A stretch of DNA of 60,000 nucleotides. Origin: Takakia lepidozioides (taxonomy: Eukaryota; Streptophyta; Takakiopsida; Takakiales; Takakiaceae). This document shows, piece by piece, positions 11,901 through 23,400 of the stretch. Numbering within the stretch: the stretch's first letter is position 1; each line of letters starts with the position of its first letter. The DNA lies in NCBI GenBank assembly GCA_030704615.1, contig CM060732.1:44003053-44063052 (forward strand), read 5' to 3'. Both the position numbers and the translations under genes were made by a program. The notes below the pieces were generated by a model. The model saw nothing but the letters and a program-made list of their open reading frames with translations, was not told the origin of the DNA and ran no database searches.

Positions 11901-12461
11901 TGCTGTAAACCCTTAACAGAGGAGTAGAAAGCAAATCACCGTTGTTTCATGGTGATGGTCGGTAGCCACAATCCATTTCTGGGACATTCCACTCAATCTC
12001 TACGCAGATCTTCAACAATGAAATGTAAGTTAGAGAAAACTTACTGGCGTCTTCTTAGGTTTTGAAATTGGATCCCCTTCTACAGCTTTCCTCTTCCCTC
12101 TCACATCTGTTGGAATTTCTGTCTGCTCTAGGGTTTCTGGACCTTCTCCCAGTTCAACGTTCTTCGTACTTCCACCTCCTTCAGTTTCCCTGCGAGTCAT
12201 CTCTGCATCCACAGGCTGGTTTCCAACGCGCACTGTTATCGCCGACTGTGTCACAGCCGCTGCCTCGGTCTCGGTTTGCTCTTGTGAATCAGTCTCCGCG
12301 TTCACCTGCTGCCTTGGCCCTGTGTTCTCCAACAAACGACGGCTCGTCATTTGCTCTCTTGCTCTGCGTCTTTCTAAGGGAAGTAAAATAAAGAGACTTC
12401 TTCTCTTTCGTATTGTAGAAGGAACCCTCTCCAGCTTGACTACCACTCTCCCTCTAAGCAC

Positions 12462-13204
12462 GAAAAGTAGAAAAACGAAGTGACTCCCGATTTCTTGCGG
12501 GATTGCGTGCGTTGTTGCTTGTCTCTAGAAGCATCGGATTCCCTCTCGCGTGACTGTTACACATAGTCGTTCCCTTATTAGTGCACATGCCAACAATTAG
12601 TGTACAGCTGTTCGTATTCAATTATCGATGTCTGACGTGTGTCGCCCAAAATAAACGACGTGTTCTTTATTAGAACGGTTTCAATATTTAAAAATTACAG
12701 CGAATCCCAGAAATCTTGGCGCACAGTCTTAGACAAATATATGTAAATGAACGAGAGTTTGATGGCAAATTTTGGGATATCATACACCGTCATCCTTGTT
12801 AGCCAACCCCACGTTCGTTTCACATTTTGAACTTTCCAGGTACGCATGATCATTGGTAGTAGTATAAAGATACATCTACTTAATCTGCAATCCCACCCTC
12901 AGATCCTGTGGCATGCTTCCAGGAAGTCGGCTTATTATTGTGTTTATTGATGAGGTTCTGATTAATGGTTTAACAGCTGCCGACATTGCTCCTAGGGATA
13001 CTCTGACCACTGGGCCCACAAGAAAAGTAATTAAAATGGACGGCTGCATATCTGGAAGGAATAACAGAATATGCACAGTCGTCGTCTGAGCTTCCTCCGC
13101 CATATCTCTCTGCTCATTCTTCAACTGTGTTCTGGAGACATCAGTAAACCGATTTACACTGAAGGTCTGCGATAGCAAGGTATCAACGTACGCGAGGAAG
13201 GAAG
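12462..13204. promoter_or_regulatory. Divergent intergenic region between methyltransferase and transposase
   Basis: About 740 bp separate the two divergent genes; transcription of both would have to start here. I see no convincing TATA box or shared motif. Open frames on the minus strand (12,876-13,417) are probably not genes. The whole region is missing from the right arm. Confidence 0.4.
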
Positions 13205-16200
13205 ATGGCTTCCTCTGAAGCGGAGTTCTTCTCTGACGACAAACCAGTGCCATTCTCCCAGGAAGTCCTTGACAATGGATTTGCAATTGTTCTGGAACAT
13301 GTCTTGGCTACCCGTTTTCAGCTTCAAAATGGCTCCATCTTTTTGGAGAAAGAGGTGTACGATTTGAAAGGGAAGTTGTTGAAATACTCTTTCCAAAACC
13401 GTGATGAGACGGCTCATGTCAGCTAGTGGAGAGTGCGCCCTGGTCGATACAGAGTACTTGGAGAGCCTCGGCGAAAGTCCCTTGGGTCATATGTGACGCC
13501 CGGGACTGCTGCTTTGGTCGTTGAAGACAAGAGGGAGGTGGTGGTGAAAAAAGAACAGACGTCCTCCACTCCAATCGTTGAGCTTTCGGATTCGTCCGAT
13601 GATGACATAAGTGAAATTCCAAATCCAGTCCTTCCTACTGTGGTTGGAGAAGCTGATGAAGAAGAGATTTGTAGTGTCATTCCAAAATTACGGGCGATGG
13701 GAGGAATGGCTGGATTCAAAAATGAGTTGCGAGGAATTGATTGGGAATCTTTGAAGCAGGTGCTGTGAAGTTCTTGCCAGAGACTTTTGATGGCGATATC
13801 CTATTCGAGCTGCCTTCTCCTCCGCGAGTTGGAGGTGTAACAATCATGATGCATGGAATGGACAAAAAACACGACGGGCACCCGTGGTGCAGAACAAAAA
13901 CATCCAATATTCAGAATGATGACAAGCTTGTTTTGAGGAGAACAGTTTGTAATGGACACCTTAGGTGTGATAATTTGAATTGCAGACACTTTCTTCAGTC
14001 TGGGGTTCATAATCAAAGCGAATGGGAGGGTCTGGCGGAAAATCCATTTCAGCCTGGGACTGCCACACCACCGGCAAACACTTTCGTCTGCAAATTCTGC
14101 AAACTCGTGCCATCCTGCTTGGCGCTCTGTGGAGCAAGAATGTACTATGTTGTCCACCGTTTGAAAACAATGACAAGAGCTTGTGTGCATTTCGGATTCC
14201 ATAACCATCCTGTCTCGAAGGGGGATTACAGGGAGAGTGTTGAGACAGTATCGAGGTTGATTAAACAGGAGTTCGGGAGAAACCCATCAGCAACAACATC
14301 TGCAATTGCTCTTGGCGCAAGCAAGTCCTTCTTGGAAAGCCATATTTTGAGTGAAGGGGATTCTGTGGGGACTAAACTTGACGGTGCAGCATTGGACCTG
14401 GTCATGGATCATTTTTCCACTTTGAGTTCACCTAACATTCAGCATCAGATCAATGCATTAAGAATAGGCTCTGGTATCAGAGGCTACATAGACAACATTT
14501 TGGAGTTGAAACGAGTGAGCAAGTACGATTACATCCAGGACAATGTATTCCCAGGTCAAGGTGCCATCAAAGTTTTTCTTTTCAAAATGTCGACTGTTGG
14601 GGAGGGCAGTGGGGTTAGCCTCGTGAAGCGGATGCAGAAGACTGGGGACTTGCAGAACTGTTTTCTTATGTTTAATCATGTGAAACGAGTGAAGGATTGG
14701 ACGACAATGGCTTCTCATGTCTACGATCCAGTGTACCAACGAGTTATGACAATTGCAGTTTGTGACATGCAATCCGAGGATACGGAATCCCAGAAGCTCA
14801 TGTGGAATTCCCTGATACGTGTCATGGGCTGCCATGGGTTGCCATCTCCAAATTTCGCAGGTTTCATGGCGGATAGTGCTCAGGCAAATTTCAATGTTGT
14901 TCGTATTGTCTTCGGATCGGGCGACCCAAAAGTGCCAATGCGAGGAAGAGAGCGTACATGTCTATTCCATTGGACACAATCTCTGGAAAAACATACAAAG
15001 TTGGACATCAAACCAGAGATGCAGACTCAGCACCGTAAATTGTGCAAAGAATACAAAGATGCTAGAACAATGAAGGAGGCGGACACTTTGTTCCAGACAA
15101 TTCGTACCTGGTGGTTCTCTTCTGGAGCTGCATCACTTGAGAGTATGAGAGCATTGGAAGATTGGCTGGCGTTTTGGCACTTCCGGTATAGACAGTGGGG
15201 AGCAGCCATGCCAGTGGTACGAGGCTTATATTTCTTGCTTTATTCATACATTTACTTTCCATTTTATTGTGTCATCGTTTTCTTTATGTTGTTTTCTGTT
15301 CACTGTTTTTGAAGTGTGGTTCTCCACTTTGCAGAACATGTCCATTGAGGAAATGGCGGACATGCCATCTTGCAATTTGGCAGAAACTGTGTACAACGCA
15401 TGGTTGCAGCAGTCTGGGAAACGAGGTCGGGATTTGTATGTGGCAACAACAGATGATTTGATACGTGCCTTGCAACAACAAACCCGATACCGTGATTTCT
15501 TGCGAGGTGGGGTTGGTGGCAAGGGTCCGGACAAATGGGAGTTGATGTTGCGTGCTGCAAACAGATCTGGGGATCCAATCAAGATAGCACGGGCGGTGAG
15601 CATGTATGCCCAGGGAACGCCACTTGTTTCTAGAGTTCCACATCTTGAAGGGGAGGAGAGATTCGGCTCCTGTAAGAGGAAATTGAACACTCCACCTGGT
15701 TCAGATTCCGATTCGCACAGGGCAGACCGTGATAACTTCTCGAAGCCTCGTGTTCCCCTGCATGACAGCTCCATGTCCGGAACCTCCATTGTGGAGGAAC
15801 CTCCAACACGACGGCAAGCTTCAGCATCAAACAGTGCCACTGAAATGGTGCAAGAGAGAAACAACCCCCTTGATGTGCTTGAGTCCGCATGCCCCGACCA
15901 CGTTTGGCACATAGAACGCACAAGTGTAGGGTCTCGTGTGAAATGTACAGCGATCAGGGCAACTAATTTCGAGACGTGCACTTCATCTATTCCAAGAGGT
16001 GGTGCCCGAACTCCTGCTCCCACTTTCACGGTTTGATGCGCCCATACGGTCAACTAGAAGCCAAGAACCACATTCTGGTTCTGCGCAGATGATTGTGCCA
16101 GATGTGTGCATGGAACTGTGCGTCCTTCCGTAGTGATGAAGCCATCTCCTCCAACCGTTTGGCCCATGAAGGTGGGAACACATCTCAGATTTTAGGAGAT

Positions 16201-16713
16201 TGAAATGCTGGAGGAGGCAGGCTTTTCCCGTGCGAGACAACCCCAACTCCATGCATGTGCTACTACTTCTGCGTCCTCCCGGGTCCCCCCGGCAAATCCC
16301 TGACTTGTGGCCACCAAACGAGATGAAAGCTCGTTCGGCGTTTCCCTCCAACCGCTGAACACTTTGGCAAAGTGGAGTCCGCAAGAATGCTCCAAGCTCG
16401 TGTTGGAAGCACCACGGAAGTACCCGATCCAGGATATGGTCGGGTATTCACAATCATCACTTCCACATCTGCTGTCATGACAGGACCTACGATATCACAG
16501 GTTTCCAATTTCCCCAATTGCACATGTCCTGATTTTGTGAATATGCTATCAACCAGTTTGGGCAAGAGTAAATTCATACCCTGCAAACATTTGTATTTCA
16601 TATTTTTTGAGATGATGGTTTGCGATCCCAAACGTGACAACTTCATTCACCAGGCCACTATGAGTTTCAACGAGGTCGATACTCTATTGCAGCGGTATAC
16701 AACATATGAGTAG
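13205..16713 (+). pseudogene. MULE-type transposase, left copy (GCM-like zinc finger, DDE, SWIM)
   Basis: DDE transposase related to Mutator-like elements. The ATG at 13205 begins MASSEAEFF. TAG at 13424-13426 interrupts the frame, which then continues through an acidic stretch containing IVELSDSSDDD (a SUMO-interaction-like motif). After a frameshift near 13,760 come HPWCRTKTS...CNGHLRCDN-LNCRHF...C-KFC...FHNHPV (13,865-14,210), the WRKY/GCM1-type zinc module. The core has KDWTTM (Asp at 14695), TIAVCDMQSED, GFMADSAQANFN (Asp at 14872) and CLFHWTQSL. An intron at about 15,214-15,334 separates WHFRYRQWG from the C-terminal part. A second frameshift lies near 16,034. The SWIM finger CTCPDF...FIPCKH is at 16519-16590. 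Order and spacing fit MULEs. The gene is inactive as it stands. Confidence 0.75.
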
Positions 16714-17070
16714 CATCAACTATGCAATGTGGTATGTGGACGACCATGATTTGAAATGTGTAATTCACATCAATTCGTCGGCGGTGCAATGATATGGCCT
16801 CCAACTATAACGGAGTGAGCTCTGAGTGACAACTTTTAAACACATTTGTCATTGCACCGTTCGAAGTCTACATGTCTTGCTGTCGCTATGCACTACAATC
16901 ATCTTTTGAAGATGATCCTAACTCTCATTGTTATTTGAGGAGGGAGGAAGGTCTTCCCGTGGCAGCCTCTATGGCGCACACTTTGTGAGGATATTTCCGT
17001 CCTCGTAATTGTAAAAGTGAAATAAACATTTGTAATTGCACAATGTTGGATGCTGCAATTGTAGGCCTCA
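16714..17070 (+). other. Transposon 3' non-coding end, left arm
   Basis: No gene. Mirrors 17,351-17,710 in the right arm. It holds the inner end of the palindrome arm, finishing TTGGATGCTGCAATTGTAGG-CCTCA. Confidence 0.6.
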
Positions 17071-17350
17071 TGGCAACGACGCAATGGCGTGAGCGTTGCA
17101 CGTGAGCGCGCGAGCGTACGCTCACGCAGAGTGACGTGGCGTGAGCGTACGCTCACGCCAGCTGACGGGCGTGAGCGCTGACGTGGCGTGAGCGTCATGT
17201 CAGCATGCTGATGTGGCGGTAAATGATGACGTGGCACTGTCCGTCAACTGCCACGTCAGCATTAACATGCGCCGCCTATAACCGTGGATGGTCCTATGAC
17301 CGTGGAATTAATGCAGGGAATCTTTGCCTAAATAGAATCAAGACGAGCGT
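17071..17350. repeat. Loop of the giant palindrome (GTGAGCG-rich repeat L)
   Basis: 280 bp between the two arms, flanked by AGGCCTCA and its complement. It is rich in CGTGAGCG/CGCTCACG, TGACGTGGC and GCGGCGCATG-type blocks. Its reverse complement recurs, with modest divergence, at 24,915-25,165 just outside the right arm. No coding content. Confidence 0.8.
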
Positions 17351-17710
17351 TGAGGCCTACAATTGCAGCATCCAACATTGTGCAATTACAAATGTTTTGT
17401 TTCACTTTTACAATTACGAAGACGACAAAATATCCTCACAAAGTGTGCGCCATAAGGCTGCCACGAGAAGACTTCCTCCCTCCTCAAATAACAATGAGAG
17501 TTAGATCATCTTCAAAAGATGATTGTAGTGCATAGCGACAGCAAGACATGTAGACTTCGAACGGTGCAATGACAAATTGCACTACCTAAAAGTTGTCACT
17601 CAGACCTCACTCCGTATAGTTGGAGGCCATATCATTGCACAGCCGACGAATTGATGTGAATTACACATTTCAAATCATGGTCATCCACATACCACATTAC
17701 ATAGTTCATG

Positions 17711-20401
17711 CTACCCATGTGTTGTATCCCGCTGCAAAAGAGTATCGACCTCGTTGAAACTCATAGTGGCCTGGTGAATGAAGTTGTCACGTTTGGGATC
17801 GCAAACCATCCTCCTCAAAATATGAAATACAAATGTTTGCAGGTATGAATTTACCTCTCTTGCCCAAACTGGTTGATAGCATATTCACAAAATCAGGACA
17901 TGTGCAATTGGGGAAATTGGAAACCGTGATGTCGTAGGTCCTGTCATGAACAGCAGATGTGGAAGTGATGATTGTGAATACCCGACCATATCCTGGATCG
18001 GGTACTTCCGTGGTGCTTCCAACACGAGCTTGGAGCATTCTTGCGGACTCCACTTTGCCAAAGTGTTCAGCGGTTGGAGGGAACGCCGAACGAGCTTTCC
18101 ATCTCGTTTGGTTGGCCACAAGTCAGGATTTGCCGGGGGGACCCGGAGGACGCAGGAGTAGTAGCACATGCATGGAGTTGGGGTTGTCTCGCAAGGGAAA
18201 AACCTGCCTCCTCCAGCATTTCAATCTCCTGAAAGCTGAGATGTGTTCCCACCTTCACGGGCCAAACGGTTGGAGGAGATGGCTTCATCACTACGGAAGG
18301 ACGCACAGTTCCATGCACACATCTGGCACAATCATCTGCGCAGAACCAGAACTTGTGGTTCTTGGCTTCTGGTTGACCGTATGGACGCATCAAGCCCGTG
18401 AAAGTCGGAGCAGGAGTTCGGGCACCACCTCTGGATATAGATGAAGTGCACTTCTCGAAATTAGTTGCCCTGATCGCTGTACATTTCACACGAGACCCTA
18501 CACTTGTGCGTTCTATGTGCCAAACGTGGTCGGGGCATGCGGACTCAAGCACATCAAGGGGGTTGTTCTCTCCTGCACCATTTCAGTGGCACGTTTGATG
18601 CTGGAGCTTGCCGTCGTGTTGGAGGTTCCTCCACAATGGAGGTTCCGGACATGGAGCTGTCATGCAGGGGAACACGAGGCTTCGAGAAGTTATCACGGTC
18701 TGCCCTGTGGGAATCTGAATCCGAACCAGGTGGAGTGTTCAATTTCCTCTTACAGGAGCCGAATCTCTCTCCCCTTCAAGATGTGGAACTCTAGAAACAA
18801 GTGGCGTTCCCTGGGCATACATGCTCACCGCCCGTGCTATCTTGATTGGATCCCCAGATCTGTTTGCAGCACGCAACATCAACTCCGATTTGTCCGGACC
18901 CTTGCCACCAACCCCACCTCGTAAGAAATCACGGTATCGGGTTTGTTGTTGCAAGGGCACGTATCAAATCATCTGTTGTTGCCACATACAAATCCCGACC
19001 TCTTTTTCCCAGACTGCTGCAACCATGCATTGTGCACAGTTTCTGCCAAATTGCAAGATGGCATGTCTGCCATTTCCTCAATGGACATGTTCTGCAAAGA
19101 GGATAACCACACTTCAGAATAGTGCACAGGAAACAACATAAAGAAAGCAACACAAATATGGAAAGCAAATGTATGAATAAAGCATGAAATAGAAGCCTCG
19201 TACCATTGTCATGGCTGCTCCCCACTGTCTATACCGGAAGTGCCAAAACGCCAGCCAATCTTCCAATGCTCTCATACTCTCAAGTGATGCAGCTCCAGAA
19301 GAACCACCAGGCACGAATTGTCTGGAACAAAGTGTCCGCCTCCTTCATTGTTCTAGCATCTTTGTACTCTTTGCACAATTTACGGTGCTGAGTCTGCATC
19401 TCTGGTTTGATGTCCGACTTTGTATGTTTTTCCAGAGATTGTGTCCAATGGAATAGACATGTACGCTCTCTTCCTGGCATAGGCACTTTTGGGTCGCCCG
19501 ATCCGAAGACAATACGAAGCATTGAAATTTGCTTGAGCACTATCCGCCATGAAACCTGCGAAATTTGGAGATGGCAGCCCATGACACGTATCAGGGAATT
19601 CCACATGAGCTTCTGGGATTCGTATCCTCGGATTGCATGTCACAAACTGCAATTGTCATAACTCGTTGGTACACTGGATCGTAGACATGACAAGCCATTG
19701 TCGTCCAATCCTTCACTCGTTTCACATGATCAAACATAAGAAAACAGTTCTGCAAGTCCCCAGTCTTCTGCATCCGCTTCACGAGGCTAACCCCACTGCC
19801 CCCCCCAACAGTCGACATTTTGAAAAAAAAACTTTGATGGCACCTTGACCTGGGAATACATTGTCCTGGATGTAATCGTACTTGCTCATCGTTTCAATTC
19901 CAAAATTTGTCTATGTAGCCTCTGATCCCAGAGCCCATTCTCAATGCATTGATCTGATGCCGAATGTTAGGTGAACTTAAAGTGGAGAAATGATCCATGA
20001 CCAGGTCCAATGCTGCACCGTCAAGTTTAGTCCCCACAGAATCTCCTTCTTCACTCAAATATGGCTTTCCAAGAAGGACTTGCTTGCGCCAAGAGCAATT
20101 GCAGATGTTGTTGCGGATGGGTTTCTCCCGAACTCCTGTTTGATCAACCTCGATACTGTCTCAACACTCTCCCTGTAATCCCCTTCGAGACAGGATGGTT
20201 ATGGAATCCAAAATGCACACAAGCTCTCGTCATTGTATTCAAACGTGGACACATAATACAAGAGCGCCAAGCAGGATGGCACAAGTTTGCAGAATTTGCC
20301 GAAAGTGTTTGCAGTCCCAGGCTGAAATGGATTCTCTGCCAGACCCTCCCATTCGCTTTGATTATGAACTCCAGACTGAAGAAAGTGTCTGCAATTCAAA
20401 T
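17711..20401 (-). pseudogene. MULE-type transposase, right copy, 5'-truncated
   Basis: Counterpart of the left-arm transposase from the middle of the zinc module onward. It shows LNCRHFLQSGVHNQSEWEG at the truncated end (about 20,399-20,345), KDWTTMACHVYDP, FAGFMADSAQANFN, ERTCLFHWTQS, and a SWIM-region equivalent near 17,840-17,910 damaged by frameshifts. It preserves better than the left copy the segment between the core and the SWIM finger (18,552-18,067: ACPDHVWHIERTSVG...FWFCADDCARCVHG). The N-terminal exon and the acidic SUMO-motif region are deleted. Confidence 0.7.
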
Positions 20402-23400
20402 TAGGACATCAAAGGTGTGGAAGCTGCAATAAGAAGGAGTTTGAGATGCGAAGAACCAAATTGATGTCAGCCTTCGGAAAGCAGCTTAGAATAGTAGATC
20501 CTGGACTTGGTCCTGAGTTCCTTCAGCAGATCAAAACACACTATGACAGCATGTGCATCCGGAGATGCAGCAGAGAAATTGCACGGCTGGCCATATCGAT
20601 GGTCGACCCACAACAAAATAAGGTGGCTGGAGATATGGAACTCAGATCAAACAGTAAAGGACTTGAATCAGTTCCCAAAGAGCACCATACAGCCTGGCAC
20701 AAAGGTGGAAGGAATCAGTGATTTGGTGTTTGATAACTGGCTCCACAAGGCTACATTTTGGAGTCAGGTGTGTATTCGAACATGCTGTTTCTTATCTTCA
20801 AGTATGTGATGTGTTTCTTTTTTGCAATTCTGACAAATATTCTATTTGCAGCTCGAAAAGCGCGCCGTCATTGTGCTGGATCAGACTTTGAAGGACCTGA
20901 ACATTGCGATTGTTTCCCCTCCCCAAATGTCATTGGAGGCATACATAAGGAAGTGGAGAGGTCTCACCTGGAGATACTGTTTTTTCCGGGATCCAAAGAT
21001 GGTAACATTTTACGGTCCAACGACTTTGACAGTCAGGTTGGAGGAGAGTGGGCCATGATGCGAGTTGTGTACAGGTGAAATGTCATACTTGAAACTCTAC
21101 TGTTTTTTTGGGAAAAATTGTGGCTTCATATGGATTGCAATCTTAGATCCAGATTGAATGTCGTTGACGACATTCACTTCTTTGTCTGAGTCATTCTTAA
21201 GCGAGTATATGAATTCACCTGGTTAGGATCTAAGGGTGCAATTATATTGTTCCTGATTAGAATTGATAATGTCCTTGAATGGCGTTGACGACATTCACAT
21301 ACGGAGTTGTTGTGCGTCCTCAAGGTTATTTAAATTTTTGTAATGTCCATAGAGGATACAATGAGGTTGATCACTTCATTTTGCTGAATGTCAATGCAGA
21401 CATTCAGTTGTTCTGCATTGTTTTTCCTCTTGCGATGAATATGGAGGCTTCATAAGCTCTGTTTTAAGAAATCCAAAGTGAATGTCGTTAACGACATTCA
21501 CAGCTGTGTCTGTATTATTCAAAAACGACAAATTCAATATTCATGGATTGGGGAGCTAAGTAATTGGTTTCTTTTTTGTATTTTTGTGAATGGCGTTGAC
21601 GCCATTCACATACAGTGATGTTGTGAGGTCCTCAGTGATAGGTTCGTTATGAATGTGCATTGAGTTTTCCTGGATGGTTCCTTACTCAATTTTTTTATTT
21701 CCATCCTGTGATTTTGCTTCATTTCAGTAATAATTTGGCTTCATTCTTGAATGTCGTTGACGACATTCACTTCTATGTCTGTGTCATTTCTAATCGCTTA
21801 TTTGCATTCACCTGGATTAGGATGTATTTACAGTGTCATGGAATGGAATGTTCTGAATGGCGTTGACGACATTCATATCTGGAGCAGTAGTGTGGTCCTG
21901 AAAGGTCCTTGGAGCAGTTGTCAGAGCCATTTCAATCCATGTTTTATTCTTTCTGTTCTACTTGCATCTTACTCACTGAGCGCTTTTGTGGGTTGGGATT
22001 CATCTCCTTTTTTCAGGTACACGAAATATGTGCTTATGGAAGGAAATCACCTGAGCGGAATTCCCGACTATCTTGACATGTGGTCGGACCCTGCAAACGA
22101 TCCAACCATGTATACTGCAGGGATATTGAAGGACTGGAGTCCTTCTCACTTCAGAGACTGTGGGTGGTACCTTGACTGCCCACCTGAGCACACGACCTTT
22201 CAAGAACAGCATATGAAATACTTGAACAATAACGCTGAGATGCTGGCGCCTTTGACTGACGAAGAGTATCAACGAAACATAGCAACCTTGGCTGCCAAGG
22301 AGCCTGATGCTCAGGGAACGCCGCAGAAGGGAAAGAAGGCGGGCCGCAAACCAAAACAAGGCTGTTGATGTCATAGCCATCTCACCAGCAAAGCCAAAGG
22401 ACAACAAGTCCAAAGAGAAGGAAAAGGACAAGGGGAAGGAGAATGAAAAGGAGATGGAGAGTGGGCAGGACTTTACTGCTGGAAGATATACCCGCACTCT
22501 TCAGTGCGTGTTCGATGCCAAGCCACACCCTTCCCGTTCTGATTCAGCAGGAGAGATGAAAATTGTTAATGAGGGTTGGCTTTCGATGATGCAGAGTCGA
22601 AAGAGAGGATACACTGGGGTGCCATCCCCTACCTGGGACAATATAATCTCATTCCTCAATCTGGTGAGAATTCCATTTTCTTTCCTTTTTCTCTGAATGT
22701 TTCGTTGGCAGTATTTCAGTCTCGTTCTTTGAAAACATTCTTGCCATCGTTCTTATAAAAAACATGTCTGTTGCAGGTGAGCACAGGTCCCTTCGTGTGC
22801 GGTGTGCAGAAAACTTATGCGGCCGACATTGTCATTCTCGACATCCCGGATGGCCAGGCTGTGCCAGAAGTTCTTCCAAAGGGCAAGACGCCAGGGTGGA
22901 ACAAATTCGAGGACAACTACTGGAGTTGGGTATTCGGGTTCTGTAACAATTTCCTCTCTCTGATGCAGGGACACTTCTGCTTTTTCAGTCATGTGACAAT
23001 GATAGTCGTCGGGCATTGGCATCATACCTCAAGTCTTCAGGGTTTGAAGTTTTGCGCACATGGAATTGTGTGAACAGCCTCTACCTTGTGAAAGGGGTTT
23101 CCCTGGTCAGCTGGTATGCCGTCTGCCTTCTGCTTATGCTTTGATCATGAGTTTCAATTTTCTCTGCAGCTCCACTCTAGTAGAATGTTTTATGATCGAC
23201 ACCGATCATCAACGATTCATGGTTTTTTGGTGTCAGAGTTCTGAATAGCCGATGTACACACTTCCACTTTAGATTGTGTTTACCACACTAACCTGCTATT
23301 TTTGGCAGACGAGGATGTTCGAGGCGATCTGCCTGCGGAGGATTCGCACATCAAAGACACCATCCTCCATCCGCAGCTTTGAGATTTCTGACCAGGGTTG

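Larger units (their letters stand above)
6644..12350 (-). pseudogene. ParB-like/N4-N6 DNA methyltransferase-like fusion gene, left copy
   Basis: Nine exons can be placed by GT-AG sites and by comparison with the right arm: 12350-12045, 11312-10588, 10493-10311, 10262-9824, 9738-9512, 8534-7883, 7761-7423, 7218-6934 and 6837-6644, about 1,110 codons. Exon 1 is acidic and disordered. Exon 2 looks like ParB/Srx: IPLCRMISMHVVRPPL...QFWDGNHRLLAWMGY, then VVVEAMVLD and a helical end. Exon 6 has a Lys/Glu-rich linker. Exons 7-9 resemble a beta-class methyltransferase: ADIVILDILDGQ (in place of DPPY), AGTLLLFQSCD, SGFEVLRTWN, then VVDISVSTGATYHACKAGGR-LFGMEGD (motif I and following helix). Lesions: TAG at 10800-10802, 9619-9621, 7910-7912 and 6719-6721, a +1 frameshift near 10,120, and a damaged exon 2 donor. 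The start at 12350 is the first ATG. A further 3' exon (to about 6,400) is possible because TCATGTGAGTAAGT may be a donor. Confidence 0.6.
5629..17070 (+). mobile_element. Large MULE-like DNA transposon, left (longer) copy
   Basis: One arm of a 19.3 kb palindrome. It begins GGATGCCTCGGCGTGAGCC and ends at GTAGGCCTCA. It contains GTGAGCG-rich terminal sequence, CATCC/GGATG subterminal repeats, a ParB-methyltransferase gene on the minus strand, a short divergent promoter region and a MULE-type transposase on the plus strand. About 11.4 kb long. Compared with the other arm it keeps an extra 3.77 kb (about 10,206-13,971). No flanking target-site duplication is evident. Both genes are broken by stops and frameshifts, so this copy is not autonomous. 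Confidence 0.75.

Noticed and set aside
6644-12350. Bacterial or phage contamination as the source of the ParB-methyltransferase
   Set aside because: Eight GT-AG introns, diverged copies at four places and linkage to a MULE transposase show it is resident in the plant genome.
12876-13417. Minus-strand genes upstream of the transposase
   Set aside because: Frames overlap the transposase first exon and divergent region, with no motif or splice pattern.
15244-16053. 269-codon open frame antisense to the transposase
   Set aside because: It mirrors the coding strand of the transposase C-terminal exon; the sense strand has the recognisable motifs and splice sites.
13205-16713. KDZ-type transposase with linked TET/JBP dioxygenase
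   Set aside because: Domain order (GCM-like finger, DDE, SWIM) fits MULEs, and the partner gene has methyltransferase rather than dioxygenase motifs.
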